This document shows positions 25,045 to 36,468 of a DNA stretch of 64,000 bases, in pieces. Below the pieces are notes generated by a model. That model had not been told where the DNA came from, did not search any database, and worked only from the letters and a program-made list of their open reading frames with translations. A program made the position numbers and the translations under genes. This DNA is from Mesaphorura yosii (lineage: Eukaryota; Arthropoda; Collembola; Poduromorpha; Tullbergiidae): NCBI GenBank assembly GCA_009869945.1, contig WIXG01000172.1, forward strand, positions 98,762 to 162,761, read 5' to 3'. Position 1 is the stretch's first letter. Every line of letters begins with the position of its first letter.

Positions 25045-25252
25045 AATAAAATTGCAATAAAATAGTAAGTTTATTCTGTTTATACATCATTGGACCAATT
25101 CGTCCTTAAGTGGTGACAGCAACACCTTACCTATAGAGTTCTCATGATAAAGGTGCTATGAATTCTTGTGTTTAACGGCTTTGAGCTGCTTTACTAGCCA
25201 GACAGCACAACTAAAAGTGTCGCGGTCGCAGTTCAATACTTTTGTATTTATT
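25045..25252. terminator. Convergent poly(A) signals of the ABCA and ZAD-finger genes
   Basis: AATAAA on the plus strand at 25045-25050 serves the ABCA gene, 197 bp past its stop. TTTATT at 25247-25252 is AATAAA on the minus strand, 71 bp past the stop of the ZAD-finger gene. The transcripts end tail to tail about 200 bp apart. Confidence 0.6.
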
Positions 25253-25322
25253 CATTGCTGCGAGCTGGTTCTAACAACCAAAATTTGACTAACCAGTTAA
25301 TCAGTTTCATCGTTAATCTCTA

Positions 25323-27766
25323 CTATTTCTGACTTTCTGTTTCTATTTCGGCATTGGGCGTTGATTCTGGACTTTGGCAAGTCAGCGGGGGAATGGAAGT
25401 CTCGTCAAGTCGCGCAGGACCCACTGGAGTAAGAGTGGCAGTTGCTGTATTAAGTTCTACGTTAATAAACTGTGTCCCCAACTTGTCCGTGTTGTCTATC
25501 GTGGCAAAAGCAACTTGGTCCAAGTTCGTCATCATTTGATACGAACCATCCGGACCTCGTACTTCAATCGCTTGGTTGTCTTCCAATGTCACGGTAAAAA
25601 TGGGCAGATTCTCGGGGTAGATGTAGATTACTTGCTGATCTTGATCGTCAGTACAAGCTGCAGAAGTCTGAATAATCGTCGGACGAATTGAAATGGCTTC
25701 CGTTGAAACTCGTTCCAGACTTTCTTCTTGGGGAACTGATGCATTCAATGCGCTTTCTTTATTCGGTTCACTTGTTGCTACTGGCGTCGGCGGCCGCGAG
25801 TCGTCCTCTGTGTGAATCTTCTTGTGTTTCTCACAATTTGCACTGTTGCTGAACGATCTTTCACAAATGTGGCACTTGAACGGTTTCTCACCGGTATGAA
25901 CCCGCAGGTGAATCTTCAACGCGTCCTTTGTGATGAACCCTTTGTTACATATATCACACACCACGTCTCGTTGATTGTGATGGCGTTTCATGTGATGTTT
26001 GAATGATACCGAGTGACAAATCCCTTTGCCTGTGCAGAAAAATGTCTGATTTAGCACAGATGTCCACGAGTCACAAACAAATGCAGAGAGGGAAGATAAA
26101 CATACCGCAAATATCACAGAAGAATGACTTGATGTTGTTGTGACTGTTCTCGTGCATCTTCAGCTGAGTGGACGTGACGAATCGCTTTCCACAGTCCGGC
26201 CACTTGCACTGATGGCGTCGTTCTCCCGTGTGCGTACGCCGATGCTCCCGCATGTTACTCAGCTGGGTAAATGCTTTATTGCAGAAGTCACAAACGTATG
26301 GTTTCTCATTCGTGTGAAGCCTCATGTGAGCCTTCAGACTGGAGTTGAGAGTAAATTGGCCACCACAAACGTCACACCGAATTGCGTTGGATTTTTCACG
26401 GTGAGTCGAAGCTCTGTGTGTGTAAAGACTTGACCTGAAAGTAATTACACGCTTACATTCTGGATTAATATTGAATATTAATATTCATTTCACATTTCTT
26501 ACTTGTTTTTAAACTTGGCTGTGCAGAGATCGCATTTGAAGGGTTGTTCAGTGGAATGGGAGTGTATGTGATTGGCTAACAAAGTCTTGCTTACGAAAGG
26601 TTTGCCACAAACTTCGCATTTGAACGGGATGCTTTTAGTTGGGTCCCCATGATGCACGGTGCGGTGATATTTTAGTGAGTCTTTGCGCACAAATGCCTTA
26701 TCACAGTCGTTACATTTAAACTTGGCTCGAGTGTTGTCTTTCCTTTTGCCTACTCTTCTTCCACCTCGCTTGCCAAAGCCAAGCTGCTTCATTTGAGAAC
26801 GAATTTTCATGTGACCTGTTCGGACATTTGAGTCACTTTCATCTTCACTACGGATGTCAGGCTGTTCGTCGTCGTCGGCAAAACTTATCACATTCTCTCC
26901 GTCAGTCTTAGTTTGTATCTCAGTTGTTTGTTTATCATTGTCATAATTTCCCGAGTCATTCTTCTCTGAATGGATATCAATATTTTGTTCTGAAACTTCT
27001 TCTATAAATCCTTCAAGTTGTTTTTCTTCAACGAACACTGACGCTGAATAGCGTTGTGGAGCTTTGCTGATTCTTTTTGGCTTTTCCGAACGATTTGGCT
27101 TGGGTTCCAAACTTCCAACACTAGTCCCAGCCGTACTGCTGGAAATCTGTCCACTCTTCTTAGGTCTTCCTCTCCTTCTGGGGAGAGTTGGAGGATCCGC
27201 GTTTGTCTCATCGCGTCTAACCTCCTGAGCACAGGAACTCGCTTTTGATGTTGTGGAAGTAGTCTGGTTGATGATGCTAAGAAGCAGTCGTTGGCCTTCC
27301 ATTATACGGCTGAAAAAACGAATGGTATCTTCTAGCAAAACAAAGCATGGAGAGCATATCACTTGAGGGTAGTAAAGATCAGTTTTGTGCACCTGGAACA
27401 TCAAACATCGCTTTTACACAATAGCTCAACCACAAGTAAATTCATGTAGGATTTACTTTAATGGGCAAATATCGATTTATCAAGTCGCAAAGTGTATCTT
27501 CCTTTTGCGCATCTCCTTCACCACAGTCCCGATTAGAAGCTTTCTTGAACCCTGCTGACCTGTCATAGATTTGGAAGACCTTGGCACTCGAACCAGGAGG
27601 ATCGTCGACTCCTTGGAAGGCAAGACAAGGCAAACCAGTCTTAGAAATATTAAGTTCTGGTTAGTAAACCGAGATGTAACGAATACTTACCCGGCTCACA
27701 CGTCCCACAGAGGCGACAGGTGTTTGAGTCACGCAGTTCTTCCTTCGAGATGCCAATGCCAGTCAT
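25323..27766 (-). CDS. ZAD-type C2H2 zinc-finger transcription factor with AT-hook
   Basis: Five minus-strand exons: 27766-27691, 27611-27457, 27392-26503, 26434-26106 and 26029-25323 (stop), phase-consistent, about 718 residues. The N-terminal ZAD is split over three exons: CRLCG in exon 1, KVFQIYD and [11 protein letters not shown] in exon 2, and [20 protein letters not shown] in exon 3, supplying the paired Cys residues that bind zinc and allow dimerisation. An acidic linker holds an AT-hook ([10 protein letters not shown]). Nine C2H2 fingers follow, beginning [82 protein letters not shown] and [11 protein letters not shown] 170-residue acidic/Gln-rich tail ([18 protein letters not shown]) may be an activation region. 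ZAD fingers are mostly arthropod DNA-binding proteins. The exon 2 acceptor was placed at the pyrimidine-rich ...CCTTCCAAG because only it keeps phase. Confidence 0.92.
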
Positions 27767-28099
27767 TCCAGCGAACTAACGCTTCCCGTGAAACGGCTAA
27801 CTTAATGCAATTAAAATAAAAACTTTCAGAGATTCAGATTGATTCGTAATGCCTATGTTTATTGATCGTTCGATCAGCTGCGTATGCTTTTTGCCACTCA
27901 AGTCTGAGACAAGGATGAAGGCGGAGTTTCTTTCGTTTCATTCTTAGCGAGAAGTGAATTTGAGTGTTTTTGGACCATTTCTACTTAAAATGAACACAAT
28001 CTGTTTACTGAATGAATTCTCACTCCAGGTACACGACTAAATAAAATGAACTAATAGTTAATATCACTTTACAATGAGATGCACTAGATTCTACGTACA

Positions 28100-29565
28100 C
28101 TATAACCCGAGCAGAATGAAGACTTGCGTAAATTCTTCGTAGAACGTAAAAGTGAGAGCTGTGGTCACGATTGCTTTGATTGCACTCGGAAAGTAGCCCT
28201 TGTATAATGCCAGGGGCCCTTCTTCGACGATCGTCCTCTTGAAACAGTCAATTAAGCCAGTGTACATCTCCACCTATAAAATGTAATTAAAAACGATGAA
28301 AACTATATCATAGCGGAGAATCGCAGCTTGATCTTTTACCTTTCCAAATGAACGACGAGCTTCTTCAAAACCTTGAACCTGTAAACGCTTCTTCACAAGA
28401 TCAAGTGGATAAATTACAGTTTTTGCTGTCAGCCCAGCTGCTCCTCCACAAATAAGATTTCCTGCGACGGGTAATTTGCTCTTGGGTTCTGCAGACATGA
28501 AAGAAGTCAAACAATGGATTTACTGTTAGAGAATACTAAAACAGTGACTTTGACAAAGAACACTCGCCTTGACTAGAAATTGCCCAATAGGCACTGGAAA
28601 AGATGTGAAATGTGCCAAACTGAATGCCAGTATGAGGCATGATTTGTAGAAGATTCGCTAGCAATCCCTTGTACAAGGAGAGAATGCCTTCATTTTTCGT
28701 CATTGTTATAAGTGCGTGAGTAATGCCACGATAAAGCTGCAAGCAAACAATTGGGTACCATTTGAGTCATTTGGGATCGAGTTCTTGAAAAATTCCCTTT
28801 GTCCCTAACCTTCGGCTCTCCTTGTCCAACCAGGCGGGTCCGTATTGTGTCACATGGCATAGAGACCACGGTTGCAGCCGCCCCGCTGAGGGATCCACAT
28901 AGAAAGTTGATGACCCATTCTGTGTTCGGGTCAGCATCCGTTGTGCTTCCTCTTCTAGACGTACGTTGCAACTTTGTGAGATATTCATAAGTGCTGAACT
29001 GTAATAAATGAAATAAAATGAGTTACATATTACAATCTGAGCTCCGAGATTCAGGCAATGGCAATGACTCGTCACTTGTCTAATTCTCTAATCATTTTCA
29101 GACCAAAGCAAATCAGCGACGAGACAATTTCACACGTCGAGTCATATCATCTCAATTTTTAATACAAGAAATGAAAAAGTGAAGCAGTATGAACTGTCAT
29201 TCTCTTACTTGAGCAAGTCCGTAGATCCCAGAGAGCAATTGAGCCGGAATATGTCCTTTCCACAAGGCGTGATATTTTTCTTCCCTCAAAATACGTCGAA
29301 AGGCTTGACTCAGGTTCCAATAGTAATTTGTGTTACTGGGTGCAATGGGCTCGTGTTGCAACTGAATTAAATGAAGAATTTACGATTTCCCTTCTTCAAA
29401 GCACTGCACTTCAGCGCTTTTAGTGACTCTGAATACCTGGAATCGTATCTTCAGCACATCCAGGGGCTGAGACAGAAATCTCGTCAGGGCTCCGCTGAGG
29501 ACACCGGCTGTGCCTATCCACAACGGTGATAATTGATGTTCTTTCTTCTCATTGTATCCTACCAT
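28100..29565 (-). CDS. SLC25A19: Mitochondrial thiamine pyrophosphate carrier
   Basis: Six minus-strand exons: 29565-29437, 29361-29209, 28998-28810, 28736-28568, 28488-28340 and 28273-28100 (TAG), giving 320 residues, the usual size. The carrier imports thiamine pyrophosphate across the inner mitochondrial membrane. Three mitochondrial-carrier repeats are visible through their P-x-[DE]-x-x-[KR] motifs: [22 protein letters not shown] and [32 protein letters not shown] and [14 protein letters not shown] match the TPP carrier subfamily better than other SLC25 groups. The fourth intron begins GC rather than GT (CAAG|GCGAGTG, donor at 28567) yet is phase-consistent with the ...CTGCAG acceptor. 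A minus-strand AATAAA lies at 27858-27863. The gene runs in the same direction as the ZAD-finger gene, whose start codon is 333 bp downstream. Confidence 0.94.
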
Positions 29566-32500
29566 TTAGTGAATTCAAATGCCAAAGTCAGTCAGTGAAA
29601 TTAGGCAAAATAGTCGTATTTCATCGCTGCTTTATCCATTTCATATCAGGACGTGAAAACTGGACGTTTTTGAAGTTAGTGAGATTTAACACCAACACCT
29701 GAAAATAAAGAATCTGGATAAGAGATGGTTATGATTGTCGGAAGCATACAAACATTAACATTGCAATTTCGGAGCTCATTAAACGTAATATATCGTTCAG
29801 TCTCTCATTCATCGGGTTTCATATTCTCCTCCTCGCGTGCAATATACTTTGCAAAATATATTCAAGACCAAATACAGATTCAGATTCAAAATGCGTTGCG
29901 TGCAAGATACAGGTTCAGACAGTTAGCCCGATTCCCGATTGAACATGAACCATTTTAAGGTACCGGCATGTAAAAGTAAAAGTTGTACCTGAAACGCTGA
30001 AACTGAAGCTCATAGTCGCAACTCTTTCTACTCTTCAATTGAACATTGCCAATTGTTACGTGGTTGATTGCTCACTTCCGCGTCAGTGCTCAAAATCAAG
30101 TGCAACTGCAATGAAATGCGCGGTGTGAATATTTCTCACATTATTTACCCGTAAAAAGTGCAATCTTCATTCAGTAATTACTTCTACGAATTCAAGCATT
30201 GAAGAATTTGATCCAATTCAGCCTTGCCCTGCCACGCATGACTTTGTTCCTGGAAATGATTTCCTAACCCTAACAATTTAACTGCACGCGCGTGCAATTT
30301 CGCCTTTCGCGTAAATGATTGCCAATACAAAAAGCCAGATGCAAAATAGCAAAAAGAAAATGAAAATCAAAGTCACAGTTCATTTTTTGCATGATCACGA
30401 TTTTTATGTCGTCTCAACCCAACGAAAACGCTACACCGTCCACCCTCATTGTTGCTTTGCTGTGCTTGTTAAAATGTGATGAAAACTTTAAACCCTCGAC
30501 TTTAAATACAAAATGTCAATGTCAGTGTCAGAAAATGCGAGTCAACAACAAGACAGCAAGATTCATTTTCGAAGAGTTGAAAGAATGACACGACTTCCCA
30601 AAAAGTCATTGTAACCCAAGTTAACCTCAGCAACCTCGGCCCATCATCAACCTTTGAACATCCAACTACGCAACTTTATTTGGACGCGCACAACGCACGA
30701 GTACGGCCCGGCCGCTCTTTTAAAGATTCTGTAACCATTGCATTGTCATGTTTTGGTATTCTTACAACGTGCTTATTTGCAGTTTGCACATTATGACCAT
30801 AAAGTATCATTTATTCATTTCTTGTGCGACACGCTGAGAAAGGTTATATCATTTATCATTACAGTCAACTTACTCTTACCCTTCTCTGCTCAAATCTATT
30901 TACTTACATAACTTAATCTGAGTTCTACTCTCGAGTAAATTCACTTTCATTACAGTTACAACAACGAGTTTTTAAACTTACAATCAGCAGTCTCCAAGCG
31001 TCTGTTGCCTTTTCGCACCTTTTCCTTTCGTTCAACGTTTAAGCGGTTCCTTTTGCGACTTTATTGTCACAGGCTTAGCAGGACCAAAGCATCAATGCCT
31101 CTGCCTCACCTGTGATAATTTGCCTTGTCATTTAGTGTCTGTTGAAATGCAATGGTTAATGACCTGGCGCTTGCAGATTTAAACCCATAAAGCACACAAT
31201 TGTTTGATGTGCAATTTTCACGTTCCAAAAATGGTAAACACTTTTCGTGTCTTCTATCTCATTTTCTACGCCTAAAACTATGCAAGATTAATTGAACTCA
31301 AAATTCGGTAATAATAATTTCATTTCATGTCAATACAAGATATAAAGTCACAAAAAATTCTCAACGCAATGCAGCACACGCATTGTGTCTTAATAAGTTG
31401 AGGCACGGTCCGGCTCGTGGCGACTCATAAATCCGCAAATTCTGTCAGGCGACTCGCGTCACTCGCGACTCGCGTGAATTATGATTATGACTTTGTGTAC
31501 CTGAACTTGGGTTCATGCTCGATTCATTATTATTCTGCCAGCCAGCAGCAACGACTCAATTTGCACATCGTATGTACATAAATATAAACACTTAAGTCAC
31601 CTGCCGGCTATCGCATTTAATCTTTTCACGAACGCAATGCAATCTTAGTCCAAAAAGTTTAGTCCGCCAAATTCTTTGACAGGATAATCGCCGTCGCGTA
31701 CTTTTATGGTGCTAAATCAATTAGCACGAGAATGAACCAAAGAAACTTGCAGTAGAATTTCCACTTCTGTGTTTTGTTGCCGCAGTTAACGAATTGCAAC
31801 TCGCGTGTCCAGCCAATTTACATGAACGAAGCTAATTACCGAACACCGAACTGGTCCTCCTCAAAACTCAAAGTGGTAACTTTATTTTTATTGTTGCACC
31901 GGTGCAGTGCATCTCATTTTTGTGTCAGTCAACTTTTCACTTTACTCCTAAGCAACCGAAAGCCGAAAGAGAATCCAACAGGCATTTTGTCTCATTTTTG
32001 CATTTTGTTATATTGTCATATTACCTTTACCCTCACGAGAATTAACTGCAGAGATATTCTCATTTCGCATGCTAAAAGCTAAAGCTGAGTTGTGACTTGT
32101 ACGAGACTCGACAAGTCTTTTGCCGTTGCCACTTACGCTGGTTGTAACTTTGTGTTTGCGTGCAGCTTCAATTGTTGGCTATCTCACTGAACTGAAACTG
32201 CGTCCTAGTCTACACTTGAATCAGTGCGACTAAATTGACAGACAGCGATAGCAATATTCTAGGAGGCACGGTTCCAGTATCGTCAGACCCTATTAGGTAA
32301 CTTGAAACTGGGAATTGTTCAATTAGCTAATTTTAATCCCGTTAGTGATGCAACATGAGTTCTTAACACAGAGCTAAATGTAGTTAGTGTAAAAAAAATT
32401 GCTCGGAGTCTTTAAAGCTTAAGTGGCTATTACAATGTGCTAGACTTTTTAATTGCGATGCTGAACACCGAACCCTTTTCGTTAGCTTCAATTATAGATA

Positions 32501-33028
32501 ATTAATTAAGCCTTAAGTGTGTGTTAGTGTTTATGATTACGTACCCAAATTTGATCTGTTGAAATTGCCTAATAGAATCCTATCTTTTTGCGCTCTTCCA
32601 GTTTTACCCAGGAATTGGCATTATCTGACAATAGGTACTTAACCGAGGTAATTACAACTGCGCTTTGATTAATTACACTTGTCGTTTACTCACGGTTGCG
32701 AACGTCAAAATTAATTGAGCCACTAACTTTCGTGCTCGGGTTCTCAACGTTGATAAAAAGATTCAAAAATTAAATTCGTAGCAGGACGCACATGATCGCA
32801 CGTGTAAATGAGTAGCACTCCGGAGCGTCCAGCAAGTTTCTTTGTCCAGCGCATCGTGACTTCTTCCTTGCGTTATTGGCAATTAACATACCAGTGCAGT
32901 AATAAGTTTGCCTTATCTTCGCAGTTGTTTTTGCTGAATTGTCTGAACTGGCAGAAGGGGCTAATTCAAGCCTGATGCTGCAAACACGTAGCTAGTGGGA
33001 TAAAATTAGAAGAATTCACCGACGGAAG
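29566..33028. other. Intergenic region, 3.4 kb
   Basis: No convincing gene. All ORFs are short, lack family resemblance and carry AT-rich composition. This is the upstream region of both the divergent carrier gene and the astacin gene. No strong repeat or inverted repeat was noted. Confidence 0.5.
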
Positions 33029-34439
33029 ATGAGAGAACAATTTCTCCTTTCTGTCTGCCCTGTGCTGGCAGCACTAATGATATTCTCCCAGTTCCAGTCA
33101 ACATCGAGTCGTGTTCAAATCCCAACTAAGAAAATTGAAGAACTTATCTCCAAAGCACGTAAGCACGAAACAAATGTTCAGACACGAATTTGGTTTCACT
33201 TTCTTACCTTTTCAGTCGTTGAGACAATCGCGCAGAGGCAGCGAGACCTGCTTGAATTTGAATACGCCGAGATGATGGAGACTCAAGACCCGGAAGTGTA
33301 TCCAGGCTTCTACGAAGGGGACATGGCTGGTGTTGATGAGGTAAGGCTTAGTTTTTAGGTTTACTGGCCAATCTCAATGTAATGTCTCGACTTTCCCGAC
33401 TTTATAATCGCAGAAATCACGCCTTGGACTGAATTTTGCCAATTTTCCCGAGAGACAATGGCCCAACTATACTGTGCCATATATAATTAGTCCAACATAT
33501 TGTAAGTTAGATGCCAAGGTTTTACTCTACTGGCTGCAAGCAAAATCTTTGATCGACTGCTACTGTTACACTTCCAGTACCTGAAGAATTCATGATGATT
33601 CAGACTGCATTTCGCATTCTAAGCTTTTACACATGCATTAAGTTTGTGGAATGGGATGGACACGCACAGGACTACCTCGTCGTGTGGCCAGTTGAGAAAC
33701 CAGCAGGGTCCGTTACTTTATTCGAATTTCTGATTTGATTCCAGCAAATCTTCCATGTTCAAATGTTTCTGCAAATTACTTGATTTTATATATTCACTTA
33801 TAATCACAGTTGCTGGTCTTACGTCGGAAGGCTCGGTGGCCCACAAATCATCAGTCTGCAGAGGCCAGATCTCAAGTCGCCTCAGTGCTTTGCAGGCATT
33901 GGCCGTCCACTGCACGAAATTATGCATGCGCTGGGAATATTCCATGAACAATCAAGGCCGGACCGAGATAAATACGTGTCGATTGTGAAAAGCAACGTAT
34001 TGAAAGGTATTTCGTAATCAGACTTTCTGCTGCACCGTCAATTACGAATTGTTTCTAATCTGCAGGTTTCTTAAATAACTTTGATAAAATTGAGACAAAG
34101 AACGTGACGATGGCGTACGGCTACGATTACAACAGTATCATGCATTATGGCGTGAACTTCTTCAGGTAAAGCAACGTAACTAATCGCATCACTTTTTCAA
34201 TATTCAATTACAAGATCGATGTAGTAATCATAATTACAATTATACGCAGTAAAAACAGGAGGATGGCGACCCTCGTCCCGAAGCAAAAGTTGCGTGGTCG
34301 ACCCGTACCAATTGGACAACGAATTAATTTAAGTAAACTAGACTGCTTAAAACTTAACGCTTTATACGGCTGCTTCGATATCTCGGCATTTCATAAACGG
34401 CAGTACACAACATTTTGTAATTTTCTCGGGTTATTTTAA
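33029..34439 (+). CDS. Secreted astacin-family zinc metalloprotease
   Basis: Seven exons: 33029-33158, 33216-33340, 33414-33501, 33578-33707, 33810-34006, 34066-34165 and 34250-34439, all in phase, 319 residues. It is expected to be a secreted endopeptidase. The N-terminus is a signal peptide (hydrophobic core LLSVCPVLAALMIF), followed by a short propeptide that includes YPGFYEGDM (an aspartate-switch-like region). The mature domain starts near QWPNYTVPYIIS. The zinc motif HEIMHALGIFHE fits HExxHxxGxxHE in full, followed by QSRPDRDKYV. The Met-turn is SIMHYG. CWSYVGRLGG and the closing PIGQRINLSKLDCLKLNALY then GC are also typical. After the last Cys the frame adds about 20 atypical residues and stops at 34437. 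An AATAAA at 34438-34443 overlaps the stop codon. A second frame open from 34351 to about 34608 is Cys-rich (see findings), so the true C-terminus is uncertain. Confidence 0.93.
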
Positions 34440-34745
34440 TAAATGCAACAAATTGGAATTGGCTTGTGATTCATGCGGATATTATTGCGGCTCATGGCAG
34501 ACCCACGAAGATCTGATCCTAGGGGCCTCTACAGTTACCCTGCACAACATGGTGACAGAAGACAATAAACGGTCCCATGTCGCAGTGTCTAAAGTTAATG
34601 GACGATAACTTGTAACAATTTGGTTCAGTAACTTAGGCCGTGTCATTGTCAGCATCAACACAGATCGACGGAATTTTAATAAGTATGAGGTGATAAGCCA
34701 GCATTCGAAACGTGACCATTAACTAAACGTGCTGAGGACCCGAGA
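34440..34745. other. Short spacer between the astacin and SENP genes
   Basis: The two genes run in the same direction with only 306 bp between stop and start. The spacer holds the astacin poly(A) signal, the alternative Cys-rich frame, and whatever promoter drives the protease downstream. Confidence 0.5.
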
Positions 34746-36141
34746 ATGACTCCAACCAAAACCCGCATGCGTCGAAATCCTCCGCGATCCTGTCGATCGA
34801 AGCCCTCGACCGGTGGTGTGAGCATCAGCACCAAGACCAAGACCGAGACTGAAACAACGAGGTCCATCAAAGAGAATGAATCGTCCGCTGACGTGGACGC
34901 GTATGACCCGTTGGCTGCTAGCTACGCCAACGCCGGTGCGGGTTCGAAAGAGCAAAAAGTTTGCGAATTTGTGGTAGTGGTAAGGGACGCTCAGCCAGAG
35001 CCGCCAGCAGGCACAAAAATTGTACCAAGCCAAGAAATTGTGGTGCCCAATGAATGGCCGCCATTGACAGAAAAGATGAAGGCCGATATTGACGAAGTTG
35101 TAAGTGATTAGTGGCAGCAAGAGAAATTAAATATTGTGCAGCAACTTAATATTGTTACCAGCTAGAGAAACCTGAAAACTACGTCCTAGCGCGCAGTGGG
35201 CTGAGAGTCGCAGACTTGCATGATTTCACAGATGGCGAATGGTTGAATGACACGGTAAAAATCTTGCTGGAAAGGAAACTGAGACTCTGCCCGAGTGCCG
35301 AGCCGCCATTGTCATTTCAAGTTTGCAGGTTTTTTACGCAGATCATTGACTATTACCTATTTCTCATCTCACAACGGAGTGAAGACACAGACGAGCTGCG
35401 ATCGGTGTACGCTGTCGGAACTGCCATCGTGAAGCTGCTGCACCGAAAGAGATACCAAGACCTGGAGCTTGATAACGATGTAAAAAGTGCAAGCGTATAG
35501 TTAATTAGGTTGCTGCTGCTAATCCAAATCTAATTCTTATTGATTGCAGGTGAACATCTTTGATTTCGCATTGATTTTCTTCCCCATCCACATCAGCAAT
35601 CACTGGAGGCTGGTGGCAGTGGACTTGGACTCAAAAATTATCACGGCCTTTGATTCCTTGGGAATAAGCAATTTACGAAGTCTGAATGTAAGCTCGTCCT
35701 GGCAATGGTAATCTGTAAATATTACTATGACTAGTGTTAATTTGCATTGTTCAACAGGTAATCGAGAGCTTTCTGGTGAAAGAATTCAAAAGAGTTCGTG
35801 GGGACGATCAGTCTGCTGCAGAATACTTTACAGGCTGGAGAAAGTTGAACCATAAGAACACGGAACAGCCACTACAGCACAATAACAGCGATTGTGGGGT
35901 GTTCCTCCTGCAATTCGCCGACCACTTAGCTCGTGATAAGCCATTTGATTTTACGCAGCGCCATACTTCTTACTTTCGGCGGCTCATGACGTACGAAGTA
36001 ATTGAGGGCAAACTGTTATCTCACAACGTAAAGGAAAATATTGAAAATGAAGGCAACGGTAGTGGAAATGACAGTGACATGGACGCAGAGTGTGAGGGAG
36101 AGGACGAAGGCGGTCAAGACGGAACTGACGCAGAGGAGTAA
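34746..36141 (+). CDS. SENP/Ulp1-type SUMO-specific cysteine protease
   Basis: Five exons: 34746-35099, 35162-35254, 35342-35479, 35550-35687 and 35758-36141 (TAA), in phase, 368 residues. Such enzymes mature SUMO precursors and strip SUMO from targets, usually in or near the nucleus. The first exon is a basic, Thr/Lys-rich disordered region. The C48 peptidase domain opens with LHDFTDGEWLNDTIIDYYLF; only the acceptor at 35341 gives this family sequence. It continues with the catalytic His-Trp (HISNHWRLVAVDLD), the Asp (TAFDSLG), and the Gln/Cys block PLQHNNSDCGVFLLQFADHL, so the full His-Asp-Gln-Cys set is present. RDKPFDFTQ and FRRLMTYEVIEGKLL match SENP1/2-like enzymes. An acidic tail of about 40 residues (DSDMDAECEGEDEGG) is unusual. 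It converges with the finger gene on the other strand. Confidence 0.93.
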
Positions 36142-36468
36142 CGAGTCACTGCACATGTACAAAAAAAACGCTCGACGCGGCGAGACGAATGAGATTCCAA
36201 ATTTATTTCAAGTTCTTTAGCATTTGAATGGTGTGATACAAAATGGGTAAACGATAAATGGGTCTGTGTAAAATTTAAAATATAGCCATTGCATCTTGCA
36301 TGAAGCTGAGGTGATGGAATTATATTGCTTGTAACCTTTAGAAGAAAGAATTTACAAGACTAATTCTACACTCTGGTCATAGCAGCAGGCGACATCACGT
36401 AATATTAAATCACAAGCTCGTGCAGGTGCTTTCCAGTTCCAGTGTTTGAGATTTGAGCTGCCTCTTCA
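36142..36468. other. Convergent 3' region of the SENP and four-finger genes
   Basis: A minus-strand AATAAA (TTTATT at 36202-36207) serves the four-finger gene. No plus-strand AATAAA precedes it, so the SENP transcript probably extends into the opposite gene's 3' UTR; an ATTAAA occurs near 36403. Confidence 0.45.
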
